Positions 35,941 to 47,067 of a stretch of 64,000 bases of DNA are shown in pieces. Numbering within the stretch: position 1 is the first letter of the stretch; every line of letters begins with the position of its first letter. A program made the translations under genes and the position numbers. The stretch lies in assembly GCF_000003195.3 (NCBI RefSeq), contig NC_012873.2, positions 50,129,166 through 50,193,165 of the forward strand. Reading direction: 5' to 3'. The notes under the pieces are model-generated. The model searched no databases and was not told the origin of the DNA. It saw only the letters and a program-made list of their open reading frames with translations. This DNA comes from Sorghum bicolor. Taxonomy: Eukaryota; Streptophyta; Magnoliopsida; Poales; Poaceae.

Positions 35941-36490
35941 ACTAGGAACAAGATAAACAACAGTTCAGACCTTCTCATAACATATCCACCAATGACCTAA
36001 ACTTAGATCAGGCATTCGCAACCCATAAGTTTCAAGTTTAGAGTAAATCCAAAGTCAAAATAATTATTTCCAAAACTCAGAAGAGTTCAAGGTTAAAAAC
36101 TAGATACTTGAAAGGAATTAATGTAGAGCAACTATTCATCATTTCCATATGAGAGATTATCCTGAGTGCTCTTTATTTACAAACTGATTCAGGCAAACTA
36201 GATGCACTCTAACTAAGACAAACACAATAGAGAACAAATACTCAACTCAATAAAGTAGATACAATAAAAATCCATAAATATATGTCTCTTGACTATAAAT
36301 TATATAAGTGTGAACCTTCATGTGCTCACTATTTTTTTTCTTTTTGAATTTATTTATAAAAAGAAAACTTTAAGAGGGTAAGATACTTACCTGGATACAT
36401 GGGGGTGCTTTTCCCCTAGCTGAATGTTGACGTAGTTATTTGATCTTGCAATGTAGCAAACTGGTAGTGGAAATATACTTCCCCTACAGG
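35941..36490 (-). other. non-coding 3' interior of element C, distal
   Basis: AT-rich and collinear with B 29830-30240, including the hairpin block at 36384-36421. No frame of note. Confidence 0.55.
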
Positions 36491-37076
36491 CAGTGGCGGA
36501 CCTAGGATTTGGTTAGGACTAGGGCCAAATCCTAGTAGCGAAAAGCCAAAAACTACACCATCGTACGTCTATATAATCTATGTATAAAAATTGTTATTAC
36601 AAAGAAAATTTTTTAGATCAGAAGTTCTCAATCGTAACATTGTCCATTCGTTTCCAAGATTCATGGTGGAGTTTTTTTTGTTAAGATCAGAACAGATGTA
36701 GTAGAAAAATTACAGTGGATTCAATTACTTCATAAATTGGATCAGGGCTTTCTTGAGGCCACGACAGAACAAATGTCGTTTGTATTTGGTAATTATTGTC
36801 TAATTTTATAGACTAATTAGGCTCAAAAGATTCAATCCTATAAATTATAGGCAAATGATGTAATTAGTTGTTTTTTATATCTATATTTAATGCTTTATAC
36901 ATGTGTCTAAAGATTTGATATGACAAGAAATCTTTAAAAAAAATGGAAACTAAACAAAGCCTAAACTCTGATAAATTAACAAGGCAATGGTCCAGAAATT
37001 AAAGAGTTGTACCTAGAATAACTAGACTACGACTAGGGCCAAGGCCCTAGTGGCCCTAGCCCTGAGTCTGCCAATG
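36491..37076. mobile_element. 586-bp non-autonomous hAT element
   Basis: Inverted ends CAGTGGCGGACCTAGG and CATTGGCAGACTCAGG, flanked by an exact 8-bp duplication cctacagg (36483-36490 and 37077-37084). A GGCCCTAG-type inverted repeat continues inward on both sides. No transposase frame. Part of the interior (about 36770-36965) looks like a second, nested MITE. Confidence 0.92.
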
Positions 37077-37084
37077 CCTACAGG

Positions 37085-39439
37085 AGCTTTGATTGATGTT
37101 GATGACTGATGAGACAATGCTCCAACAGTGGATAGAGCATCCACTTGCTTGTCAGCTCTTCTTGGTCCTGTGGAACTCAAATAGGCAACAAAACTTGTGG
37201 AACTGGTTCAGCATTAGTAGTTGACCACTTCAGCCTTAGTTGTCAAAGCTTATGAGATTGTCTAAGCAGAGTTTTAGTAGGACCCTTTTGTATTTTATAT
37301 TTTCTATTATGCAAAAGAAAATGCAATATGGTGAATGCATGCATATTTATTTTTAGGCCACCACAGTGAATATCTCAATGGATTTTTACACACCATAAAT
37401 TTATTCACATGGGGCTTTAGGATTTAGAATGCTACAAATAAATATTTTATTTTCTTTTTATAATGCAATGCTAATGTAGAAAAGTAAATATGCTAAAGGA
37501 AAATGATTATGTAGAAAAGGATAAATATGGATAACTACCAATTTTACCTTCTGACGAGGGTTCAATGTTTTAAGTCCTCTGAATAGGACTTCTCACCATG
37601 TTTATTCCTTAGGTGCATCGTATAATCCCAAAGGTGGAGACTTGACAACTGCACCTCTTGATATGGTGTCACCCATGTTCTTTGTTAGTCCAGTTGTTTG
37701 ATGTGAAGCATTGATTGTGGAAGCTGGTAGCATCTTGTCTAGTGTGCGTGTTCTTGTAGATTTAGAACCTTCACTTGTATAATTTGGGATTTGACAATCT
37801 CCATGTTTTGCTCAAAGTGTGTCCTGCTTATAAAGACAAGGCAGAGATCAAATGCATGGGTTCTGTTGGTGGAAAAACACCAACAAAACCAAAATTTTTG
37901 TTCATTCTTCTCTAATCTTAGGCTTGATGAACAAGATAAAAGTGATGTTTATGGGCAATAAGATCAAAAGATGAGCATGAGTGTGAATATGCAACATCTT
38001 GGGCTCATTTGGTTAAGACAGTGAGATCAAGAGAGTGAAGCTAAGAACAAATATTAAAGAACTGAACATATAAAGTTGATCAAGTTGGATCAAGTGTGGT
38101 TGCAACTTAACCATGTTTGGTTCTTCATTTATGTGTATACCAGGATTGAGAAAAGATTTTTGAATACTGATTATATGCCTCAAAGTGTTTACCTTATCAT
38201 TTGAAGGGTTATGGTACTAAACCACCTTGTGCAAGCTTCTCTTGCCCAGCTGGTTGTGTTCATGAATGGCTTGTCTTCAGCATCTTTTTGTTCTCCTGAT
38301 CTTGGCATTCTTGTTGGTCCTTGCACTCCATTCATTATCTTTAGAGTTTATCCATGATGGTCTTTGTCTTGAAGAGGCCTGGTGGAGATTTGTTCACCCT
38401 CTTCCATGGAGTGAGTGTAGATCTTGTTTTGTGGCACTCATATTCTTGTTCTATGGATCTCTCCGTGAGCTGTGTTTTCCTTGTGCGAGGTTGTTGAAGT
38501 TCATGTATCTCTTCTTCTCCATGTGAGTTCATCTCAGGACTTCCCAATTTGACTTTTGAAAGTTTTTCTACAGGGCTTAGTCCAACAAAGTATCCAACAT
38601 CGACTATAACATACTATCGGCTCAAAAATTAACCTAGACACCATGTCTAATTTGATTCAGGAAGGCATTTCAACCTAAGCACCATGCTTAATTTAAAAGG
38701 CCTTTGAAAGCAAGATCACCACTCCTAAACTAGGCACCATGCTTTATTTAAGAGATGTATGATAGTACTCTAAACCTAAACATATACTATAGCAGACAAA
38801 GTCATGAGAGCATTATGGATATTTACTCACTTGAAGATGAAAGAGAACATGATTGATGTATAGCAAATTGAGCATATATTAAAAATAGGAACAACTAGAA
38901 TAGCAACATGGTAGGGGATGTTCTTATAAAGTTTTCCCCCAAGCTTGAATTTTGCAAAAATTGAGTTTGGGTGCATTTAATTCAATGTTGCATGGTGATT
39001 AGTTGGACATACCTTGTGTTTGTTATTCCTTTGTTCCTTTTGCTTTAGACCTAAAAAGGTTAGTGACTAGAATACCCAAAGAAATATTTTCATAATTATA
39101 TCTATATGCTCATTTCACAAGGGTAGTGTAGTAGAAAGGTGAGCACTCGTGTTAGGATATGAAAAGTGCTTGTTTTAGGACACTAAGCTTGTCTTTGGGT
39201 AACCTTTAAAATATGTTTTGGTTAAGTGGTTTTCTCTCCAACACCAACCTTAAAAGCACAACAAGATCTAAAATATTTATAATAAACATATGTACCTATG
39301 ACCACCCTTTTGAAGTTTTTGTAGCTAGAAAGAATAAGGGGGTTGGAGATCTCAAATGTGGGGAGGTTGGAGAGATCAATTGAATTGGGAGATGTCTCAT
39401 ATGAGCATGGTTTTAATGAGATGGTTATGGAGTAATTTC
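37085..39439 (-). other. non-coding middle of element C
   Basis: Collinear with A (250-1565) and, reversed, with F. An 86-codon plus frame at 38266-38526 is hydrophobic but interrupted in the sister copies, so I do not call it a gene. Near 37560 a 'ttttaagtcctctgaa' line aligns with the end of the protease frame in B (30690). Confidence 0.55.
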
Positions 39440-40785
39440 CATGCTCATTGATGTCATCTTTGTCTCCAGTCTGAATGTTTAGAATTTCACTTGCATTAGT
39501 GACTCTTGAATTGGCCTCATCTTGGGCTTCCTCCGTAGATGGATCAATATCGTATTCAAAGTCAAAGGGAGTTAAAAACTCACCATTTGAAGCTAAGTCA
39601 AGGTTTAATTCATTAAGGCTTCTTCTTTATCCATCGATTCTATGCATTCTTGCCAATGTCATAGCATCTCTTCGTCATCCATGTGGTATTCATGAGTCCG
39701 ATGGTTTGGTTGTCTTAGTGGATTTCTAGGATCATCATGAGACTTAGGGGGGAGAGCATACAAGGGATCATTAGGGTCAAGGATGGAAAAATGGGCCGAG
39801 GTAAGTTATCTAATGTGGGCATAGAAGGGGAGAAGATAGAATAATTTCCAAAATTTCTTGGCTCACCTTCTATGACATTGCCAGATATGTCATCCTTTCC
39901 AATGTGCTCTACGGGGGAAGGGTAGTGGGGAATACTTTTTTCTAGATGCTATTCTATTTTTACATTGATTTACTAGCATCTTGTAAAACTAGAAGTCTAT
40001 GTCATCATCTTTACAGTGGGATATTGGTGGCTTAGAATTGATAGTTGAATCTTGGGATTCAATTGGTTGTTACTTAGCTATCAAGACTTCCTCTTTTTTC
40101 AAAAAAGAACTCCTTCTTTTTCCTAGGGGGCTTAAAATGAATTTTAGTCTAGCAACCAGCTTCACTAATAATCCTTTGGACTATAGCCCTTGTTTCACTT
40201 GCAAGCAAATGAAGGAAGGATCCTCGAGAGGATATATCAAGGGGTTCCCTAGAATCCTTGCTAAGACCTTCGTAAAAAAGTTGAAGAAGTATTGGGGTCT
40301 GAAATAGCAAGGTCTAGGCCAGTGAGGGTAAGGTCAATAAAGCGATACCATGATTCGGTAAGAGATTCTTCTTCTAGTTGTCTAAAAGTTAGAATCTCAT
40401 TTCGTAGGTCATTCACTTTAGAGATGGGATAGAATTTTGATAGAAATGCAATGCATAGCGTCTTCTAGTCTCCTTGCGTATGTTCTATATTGAGTTTATA
40501 CCAATGTTTAGCTTTCCCCGTTAAAGAGAATGGAAATAGCTTCCATTGGATGGTCTCATCGGACATACCCTTTATGTGAATGAGGTCACAGATCTGCTTA
40601 AACTCTCATAAGTGTGAATATGGGTTTTCCACACTTTCTCCTTGGAAGGCTTATTTCTGAATAAACTCTATAAAATCCAGACTTATCTCAAAACCATCTA
40701 TTATGTTAGGCTCTGAATGTTTTGGTGGTCTAAGGTATGTGCCCATGGGGTTAGCATATTGATAGATAGGAGTATTATCCTCCAT
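39440..40785 (-). pseudogene. Athila-like gag remnant
   Basis: A start at 40785 (MEDNTPIYQYANPMG) leads into a gag core recognisable across stops and frame breaks: QICDLIHIKGM, WKLFPFSLTGKAKHWY (about 40490-40590), FLSKFYPISK and later the NEHGNY segment near 39440. The closest relative in the window is the gag of element D (CDCLHIEGIS...WKLFPFSLRGEARQWY). Stops near 40650, 40610 and 40470 make it non-functional. Confidence 0.65.
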
Positions 40786-40990
40786 GCTAACAAAAGATGA
40801 GAGAAAAAGAAAAGAAGGGATGAGGCAAAGGATAAAAAATAAAAGGTAAAAGATTTTTTTCATTTTAGAAAATGTAAAAGAAAAGGGTAAAGATAAGAAG
40901 AGAGATTTTTTATTTTATATTTATATTTTTATTGTTTTTAAAATATAAGAAAAAGGTTAGGATATGTTCGTAGTTAATACAGCAACCGTT

Positions 40991-41008
40991 TCCTCGGTAA
41001 CAGCACGA
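40991..41008 (-). other. degenerate primer binding site of element C
   Basis: The minus strand reads TCGTGCTGTTACCGAGGA, 13 of 18 bases matching the tRNA-Asp site, about 6 bp inside the LTR edge near 41015. Confidence 0.5.
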
Positions 41009-41014
41009 GAAAGC

Positions 41015-41161
41015 TAGTTGGTATTTATTAAGCGAATATAAAAGATCCGCAAGTGCATGGATACCGTTGTAGCTTTCACCCCGAGGGTTTTAAATATTAT
41101 ATCCACAAGGAAACGAGTGAGTCAACTACGTACTAACTTACCTATAAAGGATAATTGAGTT
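41015..41161 (-). repeat. partial LTR of element C
   Basis: Shares the 'gatccgcaag...gtagctttcacc' end with the LTRs of A and the solo LTR. It is cut by element G at 41161; 41157-41161 (gagtt) is G's left target duplication. Confidence 0.6.
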
Positions 41162-41879
41162 TGTTGACACTGTTTTTGGACACGTACCCAGGGACCTGTA
41201 GAGTATAGATCGGCAGGTGGAGCAACGGTAACTAGTCTGCAGAAGAGTTGCCGATGAGGATAGTTGCCGATGAAGAGACGATTGAATATGACTAAGTCCA
41301 GAAGTGGTGATGTGTTCTTGCCGATGATTAGTATTGGTGTTTGCCGATGGCCATAACAGGAAGACTGCCGATGACTCTGAAGGGAAGCGTGGGGGTTGTC
41401 GATTGATCTGTGGCAGTGTCCCGGTCGGTTACACGGGGGTAGTTTTATGTTTTCCTTAGTTATTTAAATTCGTTTTGTATACAGATTCTGTTTAATTTGG
41501 AATTCGAGTCCTAGTCGTGTTTGATTGTAGCTCTTTGAGCAAGGTATAAATGTAGACCCTAGGGCCTTGTAATGATCTATCGATCAATCAATCAAACACA
41601 AGTTTTTACTCATATTCCAGCATCTACTTTTTCGACGACTTCGTCATATTTTTCCTTTTTACTACGAGTTCTTAGGAATTCGTTGACTTAGGCTCGGCAT
41701 ATTCTCGAGTTCCGCGTGAATACCTCTTGGCCGTGACATCCGGGCGCATCGCTGTTGTCGGGACCAAAGTATTCGAGTTATCACCTTTGCCGATAGTAAG
41801 GTCAAATCGGCTGGCACGCCTTAACGTTTAAATCGGGTATTAGCCCTTTGTGTTTGCAGATCCAGCTTTTGCATCAACA
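41162..41879 (+). repeat. 5' LTR of element G (718 bp)
   Basis: TGTTGACACTG...GCATCAACA. It contains eight copies of GCCGAT or ATCGGC and a TATA box at 41545-41551 (TATAAAT). Confidence 0.95.
41545..41551 (+). promoter_or_regulatory. TATA box, G 5' LTR
   Basis: GTATAAATG inside the 5' LTR; the 3' LTR copy is at 53086-53093. Confidence 0.6.
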
Positions 41880-41886
41880 CATCTTT

Positions 41887-41904
41887 TGGCACGCCCAGTG
41901 GGAC
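41887..41904 (+). other. putative primer binding site of element G
   Basis: TGGCACGCCCAGTGGGAC, 7 bp after the LTR. The form (TGGCRCGCC...) is usual for Tat-lineage elements; I do not assign the tRNA. Confidence 0.6.
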
Positions 41905-41926
41905 AAGATCCAAGATCAAGATCAAC

Positions 41927-43354
41927 ATGGCGAATACCGAGTTTGACTTGGAGAACGTCATCCCCGTGACAGAAGCCAATCTCAAGGATGAGCAGAAGCA
42001 AGCTATTGCAAAAGCCATGGAGGATTACAAGCAGCAATGTTTGAAGTCCTTCAGCATCAACAGGAGCGGCAAAGTAATCCAGAAAGAAGCACTGCCGGCA
42101 CCTTGGCAGGTTACTTTTGAAGCCAATCCTGGTAAACTTCAAGACATGGTTGATAATGCTATTAACCGTGCCTTGATCAATCAAGCTGGTGTGCTGTCTA
42201 ATACGGTTTTCAATGCCGTGGCTAGAACTTTCAAAGAAGGACAATTGCCACCGAACTATGTGGGCCCTGTCTATCATCAGCCAGGATCACCAGTGGTCAC
42301 AGCTCCATCGGCTGCTACGGCCGCTGCGGGCACAGAAACTACCGTTCCTCTAAGCACGTTAGGAGTCACTAATGCGCAATCCACACCGATGCCGACCAAT
42401 CCATCAACATCAGACGAGTCAATCAAGCTCACTACAGATCTATTGGCATCGGCAATGTTGGGATCAGTTCCTCCCAACTGGTGGGGTTATGGTATGCCTC
42501 CAGAGTTGATGTTCAAAACTCCTGGAACATCTCAAGTGGCTGACATGAGAGGCAAGGCTCCTATGGCATCAGCACCTCCAAATCCGCCGATGAATCAGAG
42601 TCCCCAGTATACTACAATTACTACAACAAGACCTTACACTAGGAATTCTCAAGCTCCAACATTTCACATGCCTAACGCATCGGCAGATTTTGAGCCGACG
42701 CAGCAGAGGTTCATGACACAACTAGGGTATGTCAACTCAATGATGATGTCCAATTACCAGTCGTCGGCAGGGCCTGTGCCAATGAATGCTAATAGTGGAT
42801 GGCCTGGGCAGTTTGTCTTCCCACAAATGTCTCAACAGAATCATCAAGCTACAGGGTTTCAACAAGGCCAGGTCCAACCTAGGTTTCAGAATCAAAGATT
42901 GGTCAACCAGCCGATGAATCTGGGTCAGCAGATTGGTGGTCAGATGGTTAATCCCATGTTCCACGCAGATCGTGCGCCTCAACGACATGTGGAAGCTTAC
43001 CAGCAGGCGCCAGATCCACAACTGCCCCATCGGCATGATGCTGATGCCTATTGGGCCGATAAGATTGCTGAAGTAATGAGAGACCAATTTGGGATAAAGC
43101 CCAAATTCAACACTTACTCTTATCGGACACCATATCCTCCCGCATATGATCTGATTCCGCTCCCACATCGGTACAAAGTACCAGATTTCACCAAGTTTTC
43201 TGGACAGGATGATACATCGACTATGGAGCATGTCAACAGGGTCATCATCCAATGTGGGGAAGCTGCTAATAGGGATGAATTAAGGGTTCGTTTGTTTTCT
43301 TCATCTCTATCTGGATCGGCTTTCACATGGTTTATATCGTTACCTCCCAACTGA
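41927..43354 (+). CDS. gag, N-terminal part, truncated by a stop
   Basis: 475 codons from ATG (MANTEFDLENVIPVTE). A long Gln/Pro/Asn-rich region (residues 100-380) is followed by the start of the gag core (residues 400-475: YKVPDFTKFSGQDDTSTMEHVNR...LRVRLFSSSLSGSAFTWF). A TGA at 43352-43354 interrupts the core; the same frame continues with WADLEKQFHKYFFSG and meets another TGA near 43484. Gag would build the particle and bind element RNA. The shortened product would lack the zinc-binding segment. Confidence 0.8.
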   Translation: MANTEFDLENVIPVTEANLKDEQKQAIAKAMEDYKQQCLKSFSINRSGKVIQKEALPAPWQVTFEANPGKLQDMVDNAINRALINQAGVLSNTVFNAVARTFKEGQLPPNYVGPVYHQPGSPVVTAPSAATAAAGTETTVPLSTLGVTNAQSTPMPTNPSTSDESIKLTTDLLASAMLGSVPPNWWGYGMPPELMFKTPGTSQVADMRGKAPMASAPPNPPMNQSPQYTTITTTRPYTRNSQAPTFHMPNASADFEPTQQRFMTQLGYVNSMMMSNYQSSAGPVPMNANSGWPGQFVFPQMSQQNHQATGFQQGQVQPRFQNQRLVNQPMNLGQQIGGQMVNPMFHADRAPQRHVEAYQQAPDPQLPHRHDADAYWADKIAEVMRDQFGIKPKFNTYSYRTPYPPAYDLIPLPHRYKVPDFTKFSGQDDTSTMEHVNRVIIQCGEAANRDELRVRLFSSSLSGSAFTWFISLPPN

Positions 43355-45518
43355 GTGATTACTTGGGCCGACCTGGAAAAGCAATTCCACAAATACTTCT
43401 TTTCTGGAGTCCATGAGAAGAGGATCACCGATTTGGTCAGATTGAAACAACGCAATGATGAATCGGTTGAAAGCTTTATGCAGTGATTGAGAGAAGTTAA
43501 GAACAAGTGCTATAGTCTGGTTCTAGACGATCGGCAGCTAGCCGATTTGGCTTTTTCAGGGGCTATTACCACATATCAGAGACAAATACGCTTATCAAGA
43601 GTTCGAAAGTCTCAGTCACTTGGTGCAAAGGATTTCTGACCAAGATATCAAGCCTTTTGAACACAAGAGACCATGGAACAAAAAGGTATCGTTTGTCGAC
43701 GAGGCAGTAAGCTCAGATTCTGATGAAGAGCCAGTCATCGGCTTGGCAGAGTGGGTGAAAAACAAGAAGCCAATGTCTTGTCCTTTTGGGCACAAAGAAC
43801 CAGAAAAGTTTACATTTGACATCACCAAGGCCGATAGGATATTTGAATTTCTACTTCAGGAAGGTCAGATCAAGTTGTCACCCAATCATGTGATTCCATC
43901 AGCTGAAGAATTGAAGAAGATGAAGTATTGCAAGTGGCACAATGCAACCTCTCACAGCACAAATGAGTGCAAGGTTTTCAGGCAACAATTGCAATCGGCT
44001 ATAGAATCTGGGAGAATTAAGTTTGATAGTTCTAAAGCTCAGAAGCCGATGAAGATTGATCAGCATCCTTTTCCGACAAACATGTTGGATGCTAAGGGGA
44101 AAACCAAGGTCTTAACGTCAGAGGCAGCTGAAAGAAGTGCATCGGTGGATCCTCAGCATCAGATTACTGCTGCCGATGCAAAGGGAAAGGGTTTGATCCA
44201 AGAAGGAACTAGCTCAGGAAGGCCGCCTCGATGTGGCATTGTGATAACTCATAGAAGACCTTGGGAGACTTGGCAGCAACATGAAGATCGGTATCGGCGT
44301 CAGCAAGAGAACTATCATCGGGAAGAAGAAAGACGCTGACAAGAGTGGAATCGGCACAGGGATCACTGGAACTGCCCGTTCTTTATCCATTGCTGGGAGC
44401 AAGATATTAAGCTTCCTACTGTCAGAGATTACCCTAAATGCAATGGTTATGATCGGTATGACAGATCAAATCGGCAGTATCAGAACAATGACCGCCGATT
44501 TAGTGGGCCGATTAGGGGGATTGCTTCAGTCCATGATCGGCTGGGGGGCAGACTCAGTGTGCATGACAGGCTTGGTAATCGTGTTGAATACTTTCCCACA
44601 AACCAAGAGGAGCTTGAGGAGATGGCGAATGCTCGAGTTCCCAATGAGTTCATATTTTGTAGAGACGCTAATACTCATCGGATGGAGTCGAGGGAACATC
44701 ATCGACCATCGGCAAGGCAGTCACCACTTCCCCCATGGTGTCCAGAGGGGTTGACTAAGACACAGAAAAGGAGACTGCAGCGCGAAAGACGAGAAGAGCT
44801 AAGTAAGGGCGAGAACTCTGGCTAGTTTAAGGGTCAGGAACAACCAGATCCTAAGGGGAAAGGACCATCGGCAGATGTTAACATGGTATTCATGTTGCCG
44901 ATAGAATTCCTTGCACCATCCAGTGATGATGAGGGGATGGAGTTTTCCGACCAGATAGCTCAGTTGGCTCTGGACCCGATGACAGCTATCTTTGAAAAGC
45001 CTACTGACAATGAAAGGCAGCATCTTAAAGCTCTGTTTGTCAAAGGAAGAGTTGATGGTCAGCCAATGACCAAAATATTAATTGATGGTGGGGCTGCTAT
45101 CAACATCATGCCGTATGCAGTTTATCAAAAGCTTGGAAAAGGAGATCAAGATTTGACCAAGACCGATATGATGCTAAAAGACTTTGAAGGAAATGTGTCT
45201 CCGGTTAAGGGGGCAATCTGCGTTGAGTTGACCATCGGCAGCAAAACCTTGCCGACAACCTTCTTTGTGATCAGTGAAAAAGGTGCTTATAATTTGCTGC
45301 TAGGGAGAGATTGGATTCATGCCAATTGTTGCATCCCATCTACGATGCACCAATGCTTGGTTCAGTGGGTAGGTGACAAGATTGAGATTGTCCCGGGGGA
45401 TTCTTCTTATGTCATTGTATCTCAGGAGAAGTTTGAGAGAAGGATTTCCTCAAAGTTGCCGACTATGAAATTCCACCGATCCAAGCAGTCGGTTCTGATG
45501 AGGAGTTTTAATGGATAG
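43355..45518 (+). pseudogene. gag C-terminal part and protease, broken
   Basis: After a frame break between 43486 and 43620, one frame runs from 43620 to 45518 with a TGA at 44337-44339 and a TAG at 44823-44825. It contains a CX2HX4HX4C zinc-binding segment (CKWHNATSHSTNEC, about 43929-43970), an Arg/Glu-rich basic stretch (44250-44340) and an aspartic protease (44883-45500) with ILIDGGAAINIMP (near 45085) and LLLGRDWI. DGG in place of DTG/DSG is also seen in element E, so it looks like a lineage trait. The frame overlaps the next by 8 bp. Confidence 0.8.
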
Positions 45519-47067
45519 ATTCGCCGATGATGGAAAGCTAGGCCAGGGGTTCACATCGGCCGATTATTTAGTAGAGGTAGATATAGGTAGTGGTGATAAA
45601 CCTAGACCTACTTTTATTAGTGCCAAGTTAAATTTTAAGTGTAAGCAACAGTTAACCGATCTGTTAAAGGAATATAAAGATTGCTTTGCTTGGGATTATA
45701 TTGAGATGCCCGGTTTGCACCGATCGATTGTTGAACATCGGTTACCCATCAAATTTGGATTTCGGCCACATCAACAGCCAGCTCGCCGATGTAATCCTAA
45801 TATTCTTCCTGATATTAAGGCCGAAATAACCAATCTTATAGAGGCTAAATTTATTCGGCAATGTCGGTATTCCGAGTGGATTTCTAATGTTGTCCCAGTT
45901 TACAAGAAAAATGGGAAGCTTCGAGTTTGTATTGATTTCAGGAATCTTAACAAAGCTACGCCGATGGATGGTTACCCAATGCCAGTTGCCGATCTGCTAG
46001 TTGATGCTACGGCTGGGCATCAGATCATCATCTTTATGGATGGCAATGCAGGATATAATCAAATATTCATGGCTGAAGAAGATATTCCAAAGACTGCGTT
46101 TAGATGTCCTGGTCATGTTGGGTTGTTTGAATGGATAGTCATGACCTTTGGCTTGAAAAATGCTGGTGCTACTTATCAGAGAGCTATGAATTTTATCTTT
46201 CATGAGTTCATCGGCAAGCTGGTAGAAATTTATATTGATGATGTGGTGGTTAAGTCTGGAGATTTCACAAAGCATCTTGCCGATTTGCGAAAGGTGTTGG
46301 AATGCACGAGGAAACACGGTTTAAAGATGAATCCCAATAAATGTGCATTTGGTGTATCGGCAGGGCAATTTCTTGGTTTCATGGTGCATCAGAGAGGAAT
46401 TGAAATTAGTAGACGATCTATTGATGCTATCAACAAAATTGTTGCCCCTACTAACAAAACTGAGCTCCAATCCTTGATCGGCAAGGTAAATTTTATTAGG
46501 CGGTTTATATCCAATCTGTCTGGCAGAATTCGTGCTTTTAGTCCTTTGCTTAAATTGAAAGCCGATCAAAAGTTTACGTGGGGGAAAGAACAACAGTTGG
46601 CTTTAGATGAAATCAAGAATTACTTGACAAATCCTCCGGTTTTGATCCCACCTCAGCAAGGAAAGCCCTTCAGATTATATCTATCTACCGATGGGATGGT
46701 CATTGGTTCGGCCTTAATTCAAGAATTTGAAGGGAAGGAACGTGCGATTTATTATTTGAGCAGAAGGTTGATTGATGCTGAGACCAGGTATTCGGCCATT
46801 GAAAAATTATGTTTATGCCTATATTTCTCCTCTATTAAGTTGAGACACTATTTACTATCGGCCGAATGCACTGTTATATGCGAAGATGATGTGGTCCGGT
46901 ATATGCTATCTATGCCGATCATGAGCGGCAGGATCGGTAAGTGGATTTTGGCACTATCGGAATTCGATCTGCGTTGCGAATCGGCTAAAGCGGTCAAAGG
47001 ACAGATTATGGCCGATTTTGTGACTCAACATTGCGGTGCAGTAGAGATGTTGGAAATTGTACCTTGA
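45511..47067 (+). CDS. reverse transcriptase-RNase H of element G
   Basis: 518-codon open frame. RT motifs in order: WISNVVPVYKKNGKLRVCIDFRNLNKATP (residues 127-155), [39 protein letters not shown], and the catalytic YIDD at 46231-46242, followed by LGFMVHQRGIE. RNase H (about residues 385-510) starts FRLYLSTDGMVIGSAL and contains the Glu motif SAIEK. Intact in length despite broken neighbours. It converts element RNA to DNA. The frame ends in TGA and continues directly in the second RNase H. Confidence 0.88.
   Translation: MDRFADDGKLGQGFTSADYLVEVDIGSGDKPRPTFISAKLNFKCKQQLTDLLKEYKDCFAWDYIEMPGLHRSIVEHRLPIKFGFRPHQQPARRCNPNILPDIKAEITNLIEAKFIRQCRYSEWISNVVPVYKKNGKLRVCIDFRNLNKATPMDGYPMPVADLLVDATAGHQIIIFMDGNAGYNQIFMAEEDIPKTAFRCPGHVGLFEWIVMTFGLKNAGATYQRAMNFIFHEFIGKLVEIYIDDVVVKSGDFTKHLADLRKVLECTRKHGLKMNPNKCAFGVSAGQFLGFMVHQRGIEISRRSIDAINKIVAPTNKTELQSLIGKVNFIRRFISNLSGRIRAFSPLLKLKADQKFTWGKEQQLALDEIKNYLTNPPVLIPPQQGKPFRLYLSTDGMVIGSALIQEFEGKERAIYYLSRRLIDAETRYSAIEKLCLCLYFSSIKLRHYLLSAECTVICEDDVVRYMLSMPIMSGRIGKWILALSEFDLRCESAKAVKGQIMADFVTQHCGAVEMLEIVP

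Larger units (their letters stand above)
35941..41161 (-). mobile_element. Element C: decayed Athila-like element
   Basis: Minus-strand order: LTR piece (41161-41015), degenerate tRNA-Asp primer site, gag remnant, long non-coding 3' part. It is related to A and F along 36390-39450 and to B along 35941-37600. A further 42 bp of flanking or LTR sequence resumes at 53426-53467 after element G. The left end is lost at the inverted LTR fragment. Confidence 0.65.

Noticed and set aside
38266..38526. 86-codon hydrophobic frame in element C that could be a signal-peptide protein
   Set aside because: The collinear regions in A and F are interrupted and the surroundings are non-coding retroelement interior.
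42737..43252. 171-codon minus-strand frame opposite gag of G
   Set aside because: Shadow of the gag coding frame; no motif of its own.
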